From Lachnospiraceae bacterium (GTDB lineage Bacteria; Bacillota_A; Clostridia; Lachnospirales; Lachnospiraceae), in contig JAILDD010000061.1 in NCBI GenBank assembly GCA_024689605.1, positions 1-23,297 on the forward strand: a DNA stretch of 23,297 nt. Direction: 5' to 3'. Made by a program: the position numbers and the translations under genes. Positions 8,592-16,425 of the stretch are shown here, piece after piece; the stretch's first letter is position 1; every line of letters starts with the position of its first letter. The notes below the pieces were generated by a model that was not told the origin of the DNA, did not search any database, and worked only from the letters and a program-made list of their open reading frames with translations.

Positions 8592-8719
8592 CCTTATTGC
8601 TCCCCTTTCATTGTTTTGTGTATTAATAAACCGGCTAATAAACTACTTATTTCCCGGATTTATCCGATTCCAGGATGAAAAATGACGCACTTCCAGCATC
8701 ACAGAACACCACGAATATC

Positions 8720-8728
8720 AATATATCA
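8720..8728 (-). promoter_or_regulatory. Candidate extended -10 promoter for pilMN-pilO
   Basis: The minus strand reads TGA-TATATT, an extended -10 element (TGn) joined to a hexamer matching TATAAT in 5 of 6 positions. It sits about 130 bases upstream of the pilMN start in the 190-base gap after pilD. No convincing -35 hexamer is visible at 17 bases, which extended -10 promoters can tolerate. No hairpin terminator for pilD is seen in this gap, so read-through from pilD is also possible. Confidence 0.3.
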
Positions 8729-8781
8729 CAAATGCGAACAAATTTCCATAATAAATACAAGAAATTTATAATAAAATTTTC

Positions 8782-9501
8782 CTATTTCATAACACTGCTA
8801 ACGTAATCCATATACATCTGCACAAGCATATCCCCCGCACACATAACTATCACCCCGGCCGCAGCAAGATAGGGGCCGAAGGCAAGTACATGCTCCTTCC
8901 TGGAAACTGCCATTATGATGCTGTGTATCACAGCCCCCATAAGGGAGCCTATAGCCATAACCAGAAATATGCCTTTCCATCCAAGAAGCAGTCCCATAGC
9001 CGCCGTAAGCTTTATATCACCGCCCCCCATGGCCTTGCCCTTGCTAAAAAGCGCAATCAGCAGAAATATTCCGCTTACCAGAACCCCTCCTACAAGATAT
9101 TCATACCAGCGGCCCAGATCCGTCAGCAGTCTGACTACGCCAAGCGCTGCAATGAGGATGTCATAAAGCGGAGGAATTTCAAATATCATAATATCAACAT
9201 AGGAAAGGCCCACAAGCATAGTCGCAGCAGGTGCATAAAGAGCCAGGCGAAGCAGGGACGCTGCCGTCAGTCCGTCATGCAGTATTATCACCCCAAGCAC
9301 CAGCCAAGTCGCAGCCGATATAGGGATAATCCACCCCTCCCGCGTCCCGATCTTCCATCTGTAATTCTTCCTGACTTCTTTAGGGTCGTTTTCTTCCTCT
9401 TCCGGGCCAAGTGCAACCCTGTATCCCGAATATACAGAAGCCGCCGTGCCGGCAAGAGCCCCCAGAACAGGAAGTATGATATAAACAAAAGCCAGTCCCA
9501 T
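8782..9501 (-). CDS. pilD: Prepilin peptidase, A24 aspartic protease
   Basis: Integral membrane protease that removes prepilin leaders at the Gly|Phe-type junction, serving all five pilins here. 239 residues with about seven hydrophobic segments. The two catalytic aspartates are visible: D103 in GLSYVDIMIFEIPP and D162 in the diagnostic GGGDIKL motif (159-165). FGPYLAAAG (208-216) is the other conserved block of the family. The N-terminal cytoplasmic loop is short (about 30-58) and contains no cysteine. The zinc-tetracysteine N-methyltransferase domain of classical PilD is therefore missing, so methylation of the mature pilin N-terminus is doubtful. ATG 9501 has GGGGA about 9 bases upstream; TTG 9516 would put that site inside the gene. 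A strong terminator lies between this gene and pilC. Classified by catalytic motifs, high certainty. Confidence 0.92.
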   Translation of the reverse strand: MGLAFVYIILPVLGALAGTAASVYSGYRVALGPEEEENDPKEVRKNYRWKIGTREGWIIPISAATWLVLGVIILHDGLTAASLLRLALYAPAATMLVGLSYVDIMIFEIPPLYDILIAALGVVRLLTDLGRWYEYLVGGVLVSGIFLLIALFSKGKAMGGGDIKLTAAMGLLLGWKGIFLVMAIGSLMGAVIHSIIMAVSRKEHVLAFGPYLAAAGVIVMCAGDMLVQMYMDYVSSVMK

Positions 9502-9514
9502 TTTGTTTTTCCCC

Positions 9515-9542
9515 AAAAACCGCCCGCACTCAGTGCGGGCGG
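9515..9542 (-). terminator. Strong intrinsic terminator between pilC and pilD
   Basis: On the minus strand a perfect GC-rich 10-bp stem, CCGCCCGCAC / GTGCGGGCGG with a TGA loop, is followed at once by TTTTT. This is a textbook rho-independent terminator. It lies 26 bases past the pilC stop and only about 14 bases before the pilD start. The downstream TTTTTGGGGAAAAA is itself self-complementary and contains the likely pilD ribosome site GGGG. No promoter fits in the 14 bases left, so pilD must rely on read-through or a start inside pilC. Confidence 0.85.
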
Positions 9543-9568
9543 CAAATTAAACCGTATTCCTCTGCTCT

Positions 9569-10777
9569 TTATGAAAGTGCATCGTAAAGTGTGAACATAG
9601 GAGAGAAAATTGCTATAGCCATATATCCGACTACTACTGCCATTACGATGATGATGGCAGGCTCAAGCAGGGTCATCATCTGCTGTGTAGCAAGCTGAAC
9701 ATCTTCCTCGTAGTAATTTGCTACATTTTCAAGCATGGACTCTATGTTACCTGTTTCTTCACCAATAGCCACCATATGAACAACCATAGGCGGAAACAAT
9801 CCGCATGTCTGAAGAGGTCTGGAAAGAGGAACACCTCGAAGCACCTGTTCTTTTGCTTCCTTCATAGCCCTCTTATAAAGAAGGTTTTCCATGGAACGTC
9901 CCGTCAAATCTATGGCATCAACCATGGGAACACCGGCTGCAAGCAGTGTACAAAGTGTACGTCCCAGCCTTGCACATGCGCTCTTTGTCTTTATCGGGCC
10001 AAGTACAGGCACTTTGATAGCCAATGCACTAGTAACTTCCTTACCAGAATCAGTAGCCGCATATGCCTTCCATCCAAATATACAAATAACGGTAATCAAT
10101 ATAAGCAACCACCACCAAGCCACCAAGAAGTCACTTACATGAACCAGAACCATAGTGGTTGCCGGCATTTCTACATCCAGATCTGCAAACATATTCATGA
10201 AGGTAGGCACAACGAATACCATCATTGCGATCAAAACGCCAATCATAACCACAATAAGCACTATAGGATACGTAACAGCTTTCTTAACTGCTTGGGTAAG
10301 CTCTGCATCCTTTTCAAACTGTATGGACATTCTGTCAAAGGACTTGTCAAGTGAACCGGAAGCTTCACCGGCCTCTACCATGTTGCAGAGCATTTCAGGG
10401 AAAACTCCGCCCTGCCTCTTCATGGACTTTGCAAGAGTTTCACCCTTTGCTATATCCGTATGCACAGCATTTATAGCATCCTGAAGTGCTGCATTTTCCG
10501 TCTGGTCAGCAAGCATTCCGAAAGCTTCTACCACGCTGACACCAGCTTTATTTATTGATGAAAACTGGTGGCAGAAAAGAGCTAAATCTCTGTATGTTAC
10601 TTTTTTTGCTTTATGAAGGAAACCAAGAGCATTTGAGCCCGTCGATTCTTCACATTTAACGACAATATTCTTGTCATTCTTGAGCATTGACATTGCCGCA
10701 TCTCTAGACTTAGCCTCTAATGTACCTTTTTTTTCCTTCCCTGATGCAGTGATAACCTGATACTGATACGTTGCCAT
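9569..10777 (-). CDS. pilC: T4P inner-membrane platform protein, GspF/PilC family
   Basis: Polytopic platform on which PilB and PilT act to add or remove pilin subunits. 402 residues, the family's normal length. Small N-terminal domain with the typical opening YQYQVITASGKEKKGTLEA. Two GspF repeats follow at about 68-191 and 271-393, each a helical cytoplasmic bundle before membrane segments (about 170-192, 218-240 and 372-394). Family motifs include LFCHQFSSINKAGV (67-80), GEASGSLDKSF (137-147) and, in the second repeat, LGRTLCTLLAAGVPMVDA and GEETGNIESML. Start ATG 10777 is chosen over the upstream 10843 because AGGTGGG precedes it and the N-terminus then matches the family. It follows pilB after a 99-base gap with no obvious terminator. 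Very secure. Confidence 0.95.
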   Translation of the reverse strand: MATYQYQVITASGKEKKGTLEAKSRDAAMSMLKNDKNIVVKCEESTGSNALGFLHKAKKVTYRDLALFCHQFSSINKAGVSVVEAFGMLADQTENAALQDAINAVHTDIAKGETLAKSMKRQGGVFPEMLCNMVEAGEASGSLDKSFDRMSIQFEKDAELTQAVKKAVTYPIVLIVVMIGVLIAMMVFVVPTFMNMFADLDVEMPATTMVLVHVSDFLVAWWWLLILITVICIFGWKAYAATDSGKEVTSALAIKVPVLGPIKTKSACARLGRTLCTLLAAGVPMVDAIDLTGRSMENLLYKRAMKEAKEQVLRGVPLSRPLQTCGLFPPMVVHMVAIGEETGNIESMLENVANYYEEDVQLATQQMMTLLEPAIIIVMAVVVGYMAIAIFSPMFTLYDALS

Positions 10778-10876
10778 AAGCTGTTTCCCACCTTTTCTTT
10801 TATTTTGTTCCGGACAAGCACCACACTCCGCCGGAAATATCACACTCCAGGAAATCCATCCTGGACTTTACTTATG

Positions 10877-12616
10877 CTATTCAGCTGATTCTTCTTCGTT
10901 CGAAGTCTTATTTGCTTCCGTCTGCGCATCCATATCATATGCCACACGTATCATCTCTGCAATAGAAGTTGTTCCTTCTATAACATTCCTTGCGCCCGAC
11001 ATACGTAACGTGTTCATACCCTCGCTGACTGCAGCATTTTCGATTTCCTCAGCCGTAACAGTTTCATGAAGAATCCTTCTAATGGCCGCAGATATCGGCA
11101 TAATCTCGTATATAGCTTTTCTACCCTTATAACCATTACCACATTTGTCACATCCTACCGGTTCGTAAACAGGAATCTGCTCACCCGGCTGTTTTCCAAG
11201 CAATACAAGTTCCTGGGGCGTAGCCATATGCATCGCTTTGCATTCATTACAAAGCCTTCTAACAAGACGCTGTGCAATGATGCCAACCACGGCATCACCT
11301 ATCATGTAAGGTTCCACGCCCATATCTATAAGACGGGTAACAGATGCCGCCGTTGAGTTGGTATGGAGCGTGGATATAACAAGGTGACCCGTAATGGATG
11401 CCTGTACAGCAATCTGTGCAGTTTCGCCATCTCGAATCTCACCAATCATTATAATATCCGGGTCCTGACGGAGAATGGATCTGAGTGCTGATGCGAACGT
11501 AAGTCCTGCCTTGACATTAACCTGCACCTGATTGATACCTGCAATATTCGCTTCCACAGGATCCTCAACAGTTATGATATTAACATCAGGCTTATTTAGC
11601 TCATTTAATACCGTATAACATGTGGTAGACTTACCTGAACCCGTAGGTCCCGTAACAAGAATAATTCCATGTGGGTTATTCATAATGCCGTCCAGCTTCA
11701 TTTCATCATCAGGATAGAGACCAAGATACTTCTTTTCCTGGGTAAGTCCCTGCTTCTTGGTAAGTCGCATAACAGTTTTCTCACCATATACTGTAGGAAG
11801 TATGGAGACACGGACATCATATTCAACGCCGTCAACCACATATGTGAGACGTCCGTCCTGAGGCTTTCTCTTCTCAGAAATATCCAGACCGGATATAATC
11901 TTGATACGGGCTGTCATAGCCGCAAGCATGGTTGCTGAATACTGAGCATCCTCCTGAAGCATACCATCAACACGATTTCTTACTCTCAATCCGTGCTCCA
12001 GCGGCTCGATATGAATATCGGAAGCTCCTTCACGGACAGCCTGCTGTATCATGGCACGAACAATCTTAACTATAGGAGATTCTCCTACAGTATCCTCTTC
12101 TTCCTTTGCTTCTTCCCTGAATTCGTCCGCATGCTCTGCTTCAAACTGGGCAGCCGCATCGTTACTTTCCTGTCTGCCGTACATCTTGCCCAGATACACG
12201 CTTATCATCTTCTGGGGTGCATAATACGGGATAATGGTCATACTGGAAACCATTTCCAGGTCATCAAGTATGGCAAGGTTCATAGGATCGGACATCGCCA
12301 CCTTCAGTTCAGTAATACTCTCAAACCCAAAAGGTATTACCTCATGTTTCCTTACCAGATCATCACCTACCGCAGCAATAGCCTGGGGATCAGCTTCCTT
12401 TAGATCATCATCCGTTGCCAGCTCATACCCTTGCGTCTCATGCATGAATTTTGCAAAATCAGCATCCGAAACGAGTCCCATCGCCATGATGGTCTCACCC
12501 AGCTTCATATGGGTATTCTTCTGCTCCAAAAGTGCGCTTTCCAGCTGCTCCTGTGACAGAAGACCCGCCTCTATCAGCTGGTCACCAAGCCTTTTTTTCT
12601 GACCAAAAATAGCCAT
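10877..12616 (-). CDS. pilB: T4P assembly ATPase with N-terminal MshEN domain
   Basis: Cytoplasmic hexameric motor for pilus extension. 579 residues, normal for PilB/GspE. N-terminal MshEN domain at about 9-61 with two 24-residue repeats (9-32 and 38-61) separated by five residues, matching the published c-di-GMP-binding consensus; the first match is complete and the second degenerate. Central ASDIHIEP segment (198-205). Walker A GPTGSGKST (323-331). Asp box near 350-353 (VEDP). Walker B DIIMIGEIRD (387-396). His box HLVISTLHTN (411-420). A tetracysteine zinc site at C456/C459 and C489/C492 separates PilB from PilT. The tail from about 565 is acidic. AGGAGG lies 11 bases upstream of ATG 12616, slightly far but the only credible site. 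It is followed by pilC. Highly secure. Confidence 0.96.
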   Translation of the reverse strand: MAIFGQKKRLGDQLIEAGLLSQEQLESALLEQKNTHMKLGETIMAMGLVSDADFAKFMHETQGYELATDDDLKEADPQAIAAVGDDLVRKHEVIPFGFESITELKVAMSDPMNLAILDDLEMVSSMTIIPYYAPQKMISVYLGKMYGRQESNDAAAQFEAEHADEFREEAKEEEDTVGESPIVKIVRAMIQQAVREGASDIHIEPLEHGLRVRNRVDGMLQEDAQYSATMLAAMTARIKIISGLDISEKRKPQDGRLTYVVDGVEYDVRVSILPTVYGEKTVMRLTKKQGLTQEKKYLGLYPDDEMKLDGIMNNPHGIILVTGPTGSGKSTTCYTVLNELNKPDVNIITVEDPVEANIAGINQVQVNVKAGLTFASALRSILRQDPDIIMIGEIRDGETAQIAVQASITGHLVISTLHTNSTAASVTRLIDMGVEPYMIGDAVVGIIAQRLVRRLCNECKAMHMATPQELVLLGKQPGEQIPVYEPVGCDKCGNGYKGRKAIYEIMPISAAIRRILHETVTAEEIENAAVSEGMNTLRMSGARNVIEGTTSIAEMIRVAYDMDAQTEANKTSNEEESAE

Positions 12617-12664
12617 TTTACTTTAATCCTCCTGAAATCATCTGAACAAATCGGGAAACATGAT

Positions 12665-12732
12665 GAACTGTTCCGAAGACACAGAATACCCCCATTCCCC
12701 ACACTGCCATAAATTATTACACAAAACAGTTC
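12665..12732. repeat. 8-bp perfect inverted repeat flanking the pilB promoter candidate
   Basis: GAACTGTT at 12665-12672 and AACAGTTC at 12725-12732 are exact inverse copies with a 52-base spacer. The right arm lies just upstream of the extended -10 candidate and the left arm downstream of it. This is compatible with two half-sites for a regulator or with a long stem in a read-through transcript. An 8-bp match over this distance can also arise by chance. Confidence 0.35.
12713..12721 (-). promoter_or_regulatory. Weak candidate extended -10 promoter for pilB
   Basis: The minus strand carries TGT-AATAAT, an extended -10 element with 5 of 6 matches to TATAAT, about 100 bases upstream of the pilB start. 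No good -35 hexamer is at 17 bases. The perfect inverted repeat GAACTGTT/AACAGTTC (12665-12672 and 12725-12732) flanks it. The 134-base gap shows no terminator for the preceding glycosyltransferase gene, so pilB may also be read from upstream. Confidence 0.25.
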
Positions 12733-12750
12733 AAAATGGAATATGAAATT

Positions 12751-13716
12751 TTATTTTTTTTCAAAAAAACAGGTCAGCTCACGGATCCAGTTAACCGGTG
12801 AAAAACATCCGTCATACTTGATATCAATCTCTTTTTCAAAAAAATCCCGCCTTATATCCTTCGGGTCATCAAAATAAAGCACCCTATTAGAATTGAAACC
12901 CCGCATACTTTTTACCAGCAGATTATTGGAAATCAATTTCTTACCGTAAGCAAAAGCTTCATAATAGCGAAGAGAAACACCCTTGCTATACTCACCTACT
13001 ATATCAAGCAGTACATCCGTTGAAATGACATCAGATATCACATCCTCGTATTCTTTCGGCTGATTATATATTACGCCATCCATCGGCGAATCTTTCTCGT
13101 CCGTAAAACAGATTCCGGTTTTTGTCCTATATCCAAGTTCCTGTACCCTTGCTACAGCCGCCTCGATCATAGGACGCCTTCCTGCATCAGTCCCCCAGAA
13201 ATACATATCCGTTTGTTCACTATTTTTTTTCACATTTTTCTGTTCTGAATAATAACAGTCAAAATACCGAAATCCATATTTTTCCGCATCAGTCTGATAA
13301 AATGTATACACCCGGTCAAAAGGGATATATTTCATCGCAATACGTACGCCCTTGGAATAGTAGGAATCCCATACATCAAGCATATACAAAACCAGCTTTA
13401 TACCATATTTCTTCTTCCACTTCTTCAGAAGTCCAGGTTCAAAATATTCTATCGAAACATTATTAAAAATGAGGCAACATTCCTCATTGAGTCCTGCCTC
13501 GTCGTATGGCATACAGCCGTTCCATATTCCCCTGAAAGGAAGCATAACCTTTTCGCTAACTGTCCGGTTATGGTGGATTTTCCAGAGCCATTCTAAAGCA
13601 GCCGGTGCCTGTGGTACATCCGGCACCAGTATTACATCAGCACACCCTTTTAGGTCACTCATCAGCTGCCCGAAAAGCTTGTTCTTTTTTTCACCCGTAA
13701 ATATTATATACTTCAA
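12751..13716 (-). CDS. Putative GT-B-like glycosyltransferase
   Basis: Predicted cytoplasmic sugar transferase, 321 residues. Two Rossmann-type halves are visible: an N-terminal half with VLYMLDVWDSYY (109-120), and a second half opening at YFWGTDAGRRPMIEAA (172-187). The second half ends in VSLRYYEAFAYGKKLISNN (247-265), where Glu253 fits the donor-binding position of GT-B enzymes. This resembles small transferases found in capsule and lipopolysaccharide clusters, but the sugar and acceptor cannot be told. The start is TTG 13716, supported by AGGGGG about 8 bases upstream; the ATG at codon 19 would delete the first strand. The TTG overlaps the stop of the preceding phosphoglycerol transferase by 4 bases (TTGA), so the two are translationally coupled and probably act on the same product. 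It sits between that gene and pilB on the same strand. Function is by fold pattern only. Confidence 0.6.
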   Translation of the reverse strand: MKYIIFTGEKKNKLFGQLMSDLKGCADVILVPDVPQAPAALEWLWKIHHNRTVSEKVMLPFRGIWNGCMPYDEAGLNEECCLIFNNVSIEYFEPGLLKKWKKKYGIKLVLYMLDVWDSYYSKGVRIAMKYIPFDRVYTFYQTDAEKYGFRYFDCYYSEQKNVKKNSEQTDMYFWGTDAGRRPMIEAAVARVQELGYRTKTGICFTDEKDSPMDGVIYNQPKEYEDVISDVISTDVLLDIVGEYSKGVSLRYYEAFAYGKKLISNNLLVKSMRGFNSNRVLYFDDPKDIRRDFFEKEIDIKYDGCFSPVNWIRELTCFFEKK

Positions 13717-15152
13717 TTGCCAGTCCCCCTACTGGTCGGCATCTTCAGATATTTATTCAGCACATCCATCCCAAGGCTTTCGCCAAGAGTCTCCTTATCC
13801 GAAAACAGATTTGTTCCGACGCCAAGCCTGTCGTCCTCTATTTCAAAGCCCATTGCAGACAGCACCGTGGGAAAAATATCATAATGGGTAGCTATCCTGT
13901 TTTTTTCACGGTAATTTTCCGGAGTATCGGCGTTTATCAGACAGTTATATACAAAACGCTCTTCATTACCCACATTCTCAAGCAGTCCCGCATCCATGCT
14001 CAGGTGATCCCCCATTATCATTATCACGGTATCCGCCGCAAAATCCTGTTCACCAATCCACGAAACAAATTCCGCTGCCTGTCTGTCAGTACAGGCAATT
14101 ACATTCCCCATCTGTTCGCTATATTCATCACCGCACTGGTCACAGACATACCCGCCTTCCGAATGTGTATCTGCTGTCAGAAGAGAGAAGGAAAACGGTT
14201 TTCCCGATGCCGCAAGTCTCAAGCATTCAGCTTTTGCACATTCGTAAAGTTTAGCATCCTCAACTCCCCACCACACATAATAGTCTTCAGGAATAAAACG
14301 CTGTTCTATCATCGTGTTATAATCAAAAACTTTGCAGCCATGATATTCAAGAAACTCTTTTTTTCCGACAAATTCGGCATCCGACCCAAACATAAACTCC
14401 ACTTCATAGCCGTTCCCAGCAAGAATATCATCCAAAGTCACCAGTTCTTGATGATAATTGCTCTTATCATGTCCCTCCCGTTTTAAAGCATAGGAGTAAG
14501 AATATCCTGTTCTGCTATCAAAAATCCCAGCCAGTGTAAAATCGCCCCCCCTCACTGCATACAGTCCACCAAATCCGTCATCCTGTGAAAAAGAAATATT
14601 TTCGTTTGCAAGCCTGGTAAGTTCGGGAATATAGTTTACGCCTTCCTGATAACCGCCGTCAGCCCTGTCTGCGTAAGAACATTCCATTCCTTCTATGTAC
14701 AGCCATATTATATTCTTGGTTTTTCCGGAAGCATTTATGCTTACTGACTGCGGATCCATGTAATAAGCATTCATAAATGCAGCCACCTCCGGTTCTGTCG
14801 CAATTTCGTTCTTTCCCGGGAAAAACAACAGCTTAAAGAACAGCAGATCTCCTATAAGAAATATTACGGCACCCGCAAGGAACCCCCACTTTATAAATCT
14901 CCTTTTCCCTTCTTTTTTCTTTGACACATATTTTTTTACCAGTACAAAAATAACAACCGCCACAACTGCCGTAATCATGAATTTCGGCATAACAAAGGCA
15001 AATGCCTTTGGAAAATAATTATCCCCTTTGCTCCCAATATCCGAAGTAAGAGTGATAATAATTGCTTCCCACGACACACGCAGACTTTTTTTACTCCATA
15101 ATTCCGTGTAAAGGAAGAAAAAGTCTATAAGGTAAAAAATAAGTATTAGCAT
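13713..15152 (-). CDS. LTA-synthase/MdoB-like phosphoglycerol transferase
   Basis: Membrane enzyme of the LtaS/MdoB branch of the sulfatase superfamily, predicted to move phosphoglycerol (or a related phospho-head group) from phosphatidylglycerol onto a surface acceptor outside the membrane. 479 residues against about 640 for LtaS: only about three hydrophobic segments (1-16, 51-73, 87-110) instead of five. The extracytoplasmic domain begins near residue 145. Predicted catalytic features: E154 in WLYIEGMECSY (metal), T206 in GGDFTLAGIFDS (nucleophile), D328/H330 in TADTH, and D382-H383 in IMGDHLS (metal). A CDQC pair (337, 340) follows. ATG 15152 is the first possible start, since an in-frame TAG lies five codons upstream, and GGCGGAG precedes it, so the short membrane part is genuine. 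The pilT terminator ends 33 bases upstream with no clear promoter between. True acceptor unknown: lipoteichoic acid, glycan or pilin are all possible. Confidence 0.82.
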   Translation of the reverse strand: MLILIFYLIDFFFLYTELWSKKSLRVSWEAIIITLTSDIGSKGDNYFPKAFAFVMPKFMITAVVAVVIFVLVKKYVSKKKEGKRRFIKWGFLAGAVIFLIGDLLFFKLLFFPGKNEIATEPEVAAFMNAYYMDPQSVSINASGKTKNIIWLYIEGMECSYADRADGGYQEGVNYIPELTRLANENISFSQDDGFGGLYAVRGGDFTLAGIFDSRTGYSYSYALKREGHDKSNYHQELVTLDDILAGNGYEVEFMFGSDAEFVGKKEFLEYHGCKVFDYNTMIEQRFIPEDYYVWWGVEDAKLYECAKAECLRLAASGKPFSFSLLTADTHSEGGYVCDQCGDEYSEQMGNVIACTDRQAAEFVSWIGEQDFAADTVIMIMGDHLSMDAGLLENVGNEERFVYNCLINADTPENYREKNRIATHYDIFPTVLSAMGFEIEDDRLGVGTNLFSDKETLGESLGMDVLNKYLKMPTSRGTGN

Positions 15153-15184
15153 GTCTCCGCCCTTCTATAATAAATTACCATCAT

Positions 15185-15226
15185 AAAAAAACGGCCGGAC
15201 TAAGGACTCCCCTGTCATCCGGCCGT
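15185..15226 (-). terminator. Intrinsic terminator of pilT
   Basis: On the minus strand, 9-bp GC-rich arms ACGGCCGGA and TCCGGCCGT close an 18-base loop and run into TTTTTT (15190-15185). It starts 17 bases after the pilT stop. The phosphoglycerol transferase gene begins only 33 bases later, so that gene either uses read-through or a promoter hidden in this region. Confidence 0.8.
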
Positions 15227-15242
15227 AATTCGTTTCACACAA

Positions 15243-16304
15243 TTATCTGAGCTTCTGAGCCATACCGTCAGGATCAACGGCATACTGTATAGCCATATCC
15301 CTGGTGATCTTGCCTTCCTGGAAGAGAGCTGTGATAGCTTCGTCCATAGCGATCATGCCCAGCTTTCTGTTGGTCTGCATTACAGAAAGCAGCTGATGTG
15401 ACTTACCTTCACGAATAAGAGCACGTACAGCGGAGTTAGCAATCATAACCTCAAATGCAGCGGCACGTCCCTGACCGTCAGCGGTAGGAATAAGCTGCTG
15501 GGAAATAACTGCTTCCAGAACGTTCGCCAGCTGTACCCTGATCTGCTGCTGCTGGTGAGGCGGGAATACGTCGATGATACGGTCGACAGTAGATGCAGCA
15601 CCGATGGTATGCAATGTGGAAAGCACCAAGTGTCCGGTCTCGGCTGCGGTGATGGCAACTGAGATAGTCTCAAAGTCACGCATCTCGCCGACGAGGATAA
15701 CGTCGGGGTCCTCACGGAGTGCAGCTCTCAGAGCATTTGCATATGTCATGGAGTCGAAACCGATCTCACGCTGGTTAACCATTGAAGTCTTGTGCAGATG
15801 CAGGTACTCGATAGGATCCTCCAGCGTAATGATATGTGCATCCCTATGCTCGTTTACCATGTTGATAACGGAAGCAAGTGATGTAGACTTACCGGAACCG
15901 GTAGGACCCGTAACCAGTATAAGACCTCTCTTTCTGGTATAGAGATCTACGAAAGCCTGGGGCAGACCTAACTGCTCAGGGCTGGGTACTACGGTATTAA
16001 CTGTTCTGAGTGCCAGTGCAACAGAGCCTCTCTGTCTGAAAGCATTAACTCGGTATCTTCCTATAGGATCTACCGCAAATGACATATCCAGCTCACCCTT
16101 GCTGTTGAAGATTTCTCTCTGGTGGTCATTTGTAATGGAAAGCATGAGCTCCAATGTATCATCCGGAGTAAGTACCGGAAACTGCTCCATTCTAACCAGA
16201 TGACCGTTAACACGCATCATCGGAGGAAGCTGCACCGTAAGGTGCACGTCGGAAGCCTTTGCCTGCTTTGCAACCAGCAATACATCACTAACTTTGATCG
16301 ACAT
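15243..16304 (-). CDS. pilT: T4P retraction ATPase
   Basis: Cytoplasmic hexameric motor that depolymerises the pilus and powers twitching and DNA or surface traction. 353 residues, normal PilT length. N-terminal PAS-like domain with KASDVHLTV (16-24). Walker A GPTGSGKST (133-141). Asp box LEDPIEY (161-167). Walker B region DVILVGEMRD (201-210). His box HLVLSTLHT (225-233). The C-terminal AVRALIRE (292-299) corresponds to the AIRNLIRE retraction motif. No tetracysteine zinc site, unlike PilB. ATG 16304 is preceded by AGAGGG at 7 bases. It is transcribed from its own promoter (16426-16455) with a leader of about 115 bases and stops at the hairpin 15185-15226, apart from the other pilus genes. 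Presence of PilT means the pilus should be retractile. Very secure. Confidence 0.96.
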   Translation of the reverse strand: MSIKVSDVLLVAKQAKASDVHLTVQLPPMMRVNGHLVRMEQFPVLTPDDTLELMLSITNDHQREIFNSKGELDMSFAVDPIGRYRVNAFRQRGSVALALRTVNTVVPSPEQLGLPQAFVDLYTRKRGLILVTGPTGSGKSTSLASVINMVNEHRDAHIITLEDPIEYLHLHKTSMVNQREIGFDSMTYANALRAALREDPDVILVGEMRDFETISVAITAAETGHLVLSTLHTIGAASTVDRIIDVFPPHQQQQIRVQLANVLEAVISQQLIPTADGQGRAAAFEVMIANSAVRALIREGKSHQLLSVMQTNRKLGMIAMDEAITALFQEGKITRDMAIQYAVDPDGMAQKLR

Positions 16305-16333
16305 TCTTTTGCCCTCTCTCCCGATCTTCTCGT

Positions 16334-16349
16334 TAAAAAGATCTTTTTA
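16334..16349. promoter_or_regulatory. 16-bp perfect palindrome in the pilT leader
   Basis: TAAAAAGATCTTTTTA is fully self-complementary and sits about 30 bases upstream of the pilT start, inside the predicted 5' leader. It could be an operator half-site pair or an AT-rich hairpin close to the ribosome site. AT-rich stretches of this length can be palindromic by chance, so function is unproven. Confidence 0.3.
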
Positions 16350-16425
16350 TTTTTTTGCTATAATGAGTCCAAAATAAACCCCAAATACACTACACAACAT
16401 GCCCGTGCATTCAAACAACAATGGA

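Noticed and set aside
8652..8667. CGGAT/ATCCG small palindrome in the pilD-pilMN gap, considered as a pilD terminator
   Set aside because: Loop of only 2 bases and no T tract; cannot be supported as a terminator.
8890..9594. Long plus-strand open frame (234 codons) opposite pilD, and similar antisense frames elsewhere
   Set aside because: They lie opposite well-supported genes, lack ribosome sites, and have low-complexity compositions typical of antisense frames.
10846..10865. 7-bp hairpin TCCAGGA/TCCTGGA between pilB and pilC
   Set aside because: Short stem without a following T tract on the minus strand; not a terminator and likely chance.
16356..16364. Plus-strand TGC-TATAAT extended -10 element upstream of the yfhO pair
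   Set aside because: No -35 is present, it lies inside the pilT leader about 210 bases from the gene, and the promoter at 16481-16509 is much better. It could be a minor second start.
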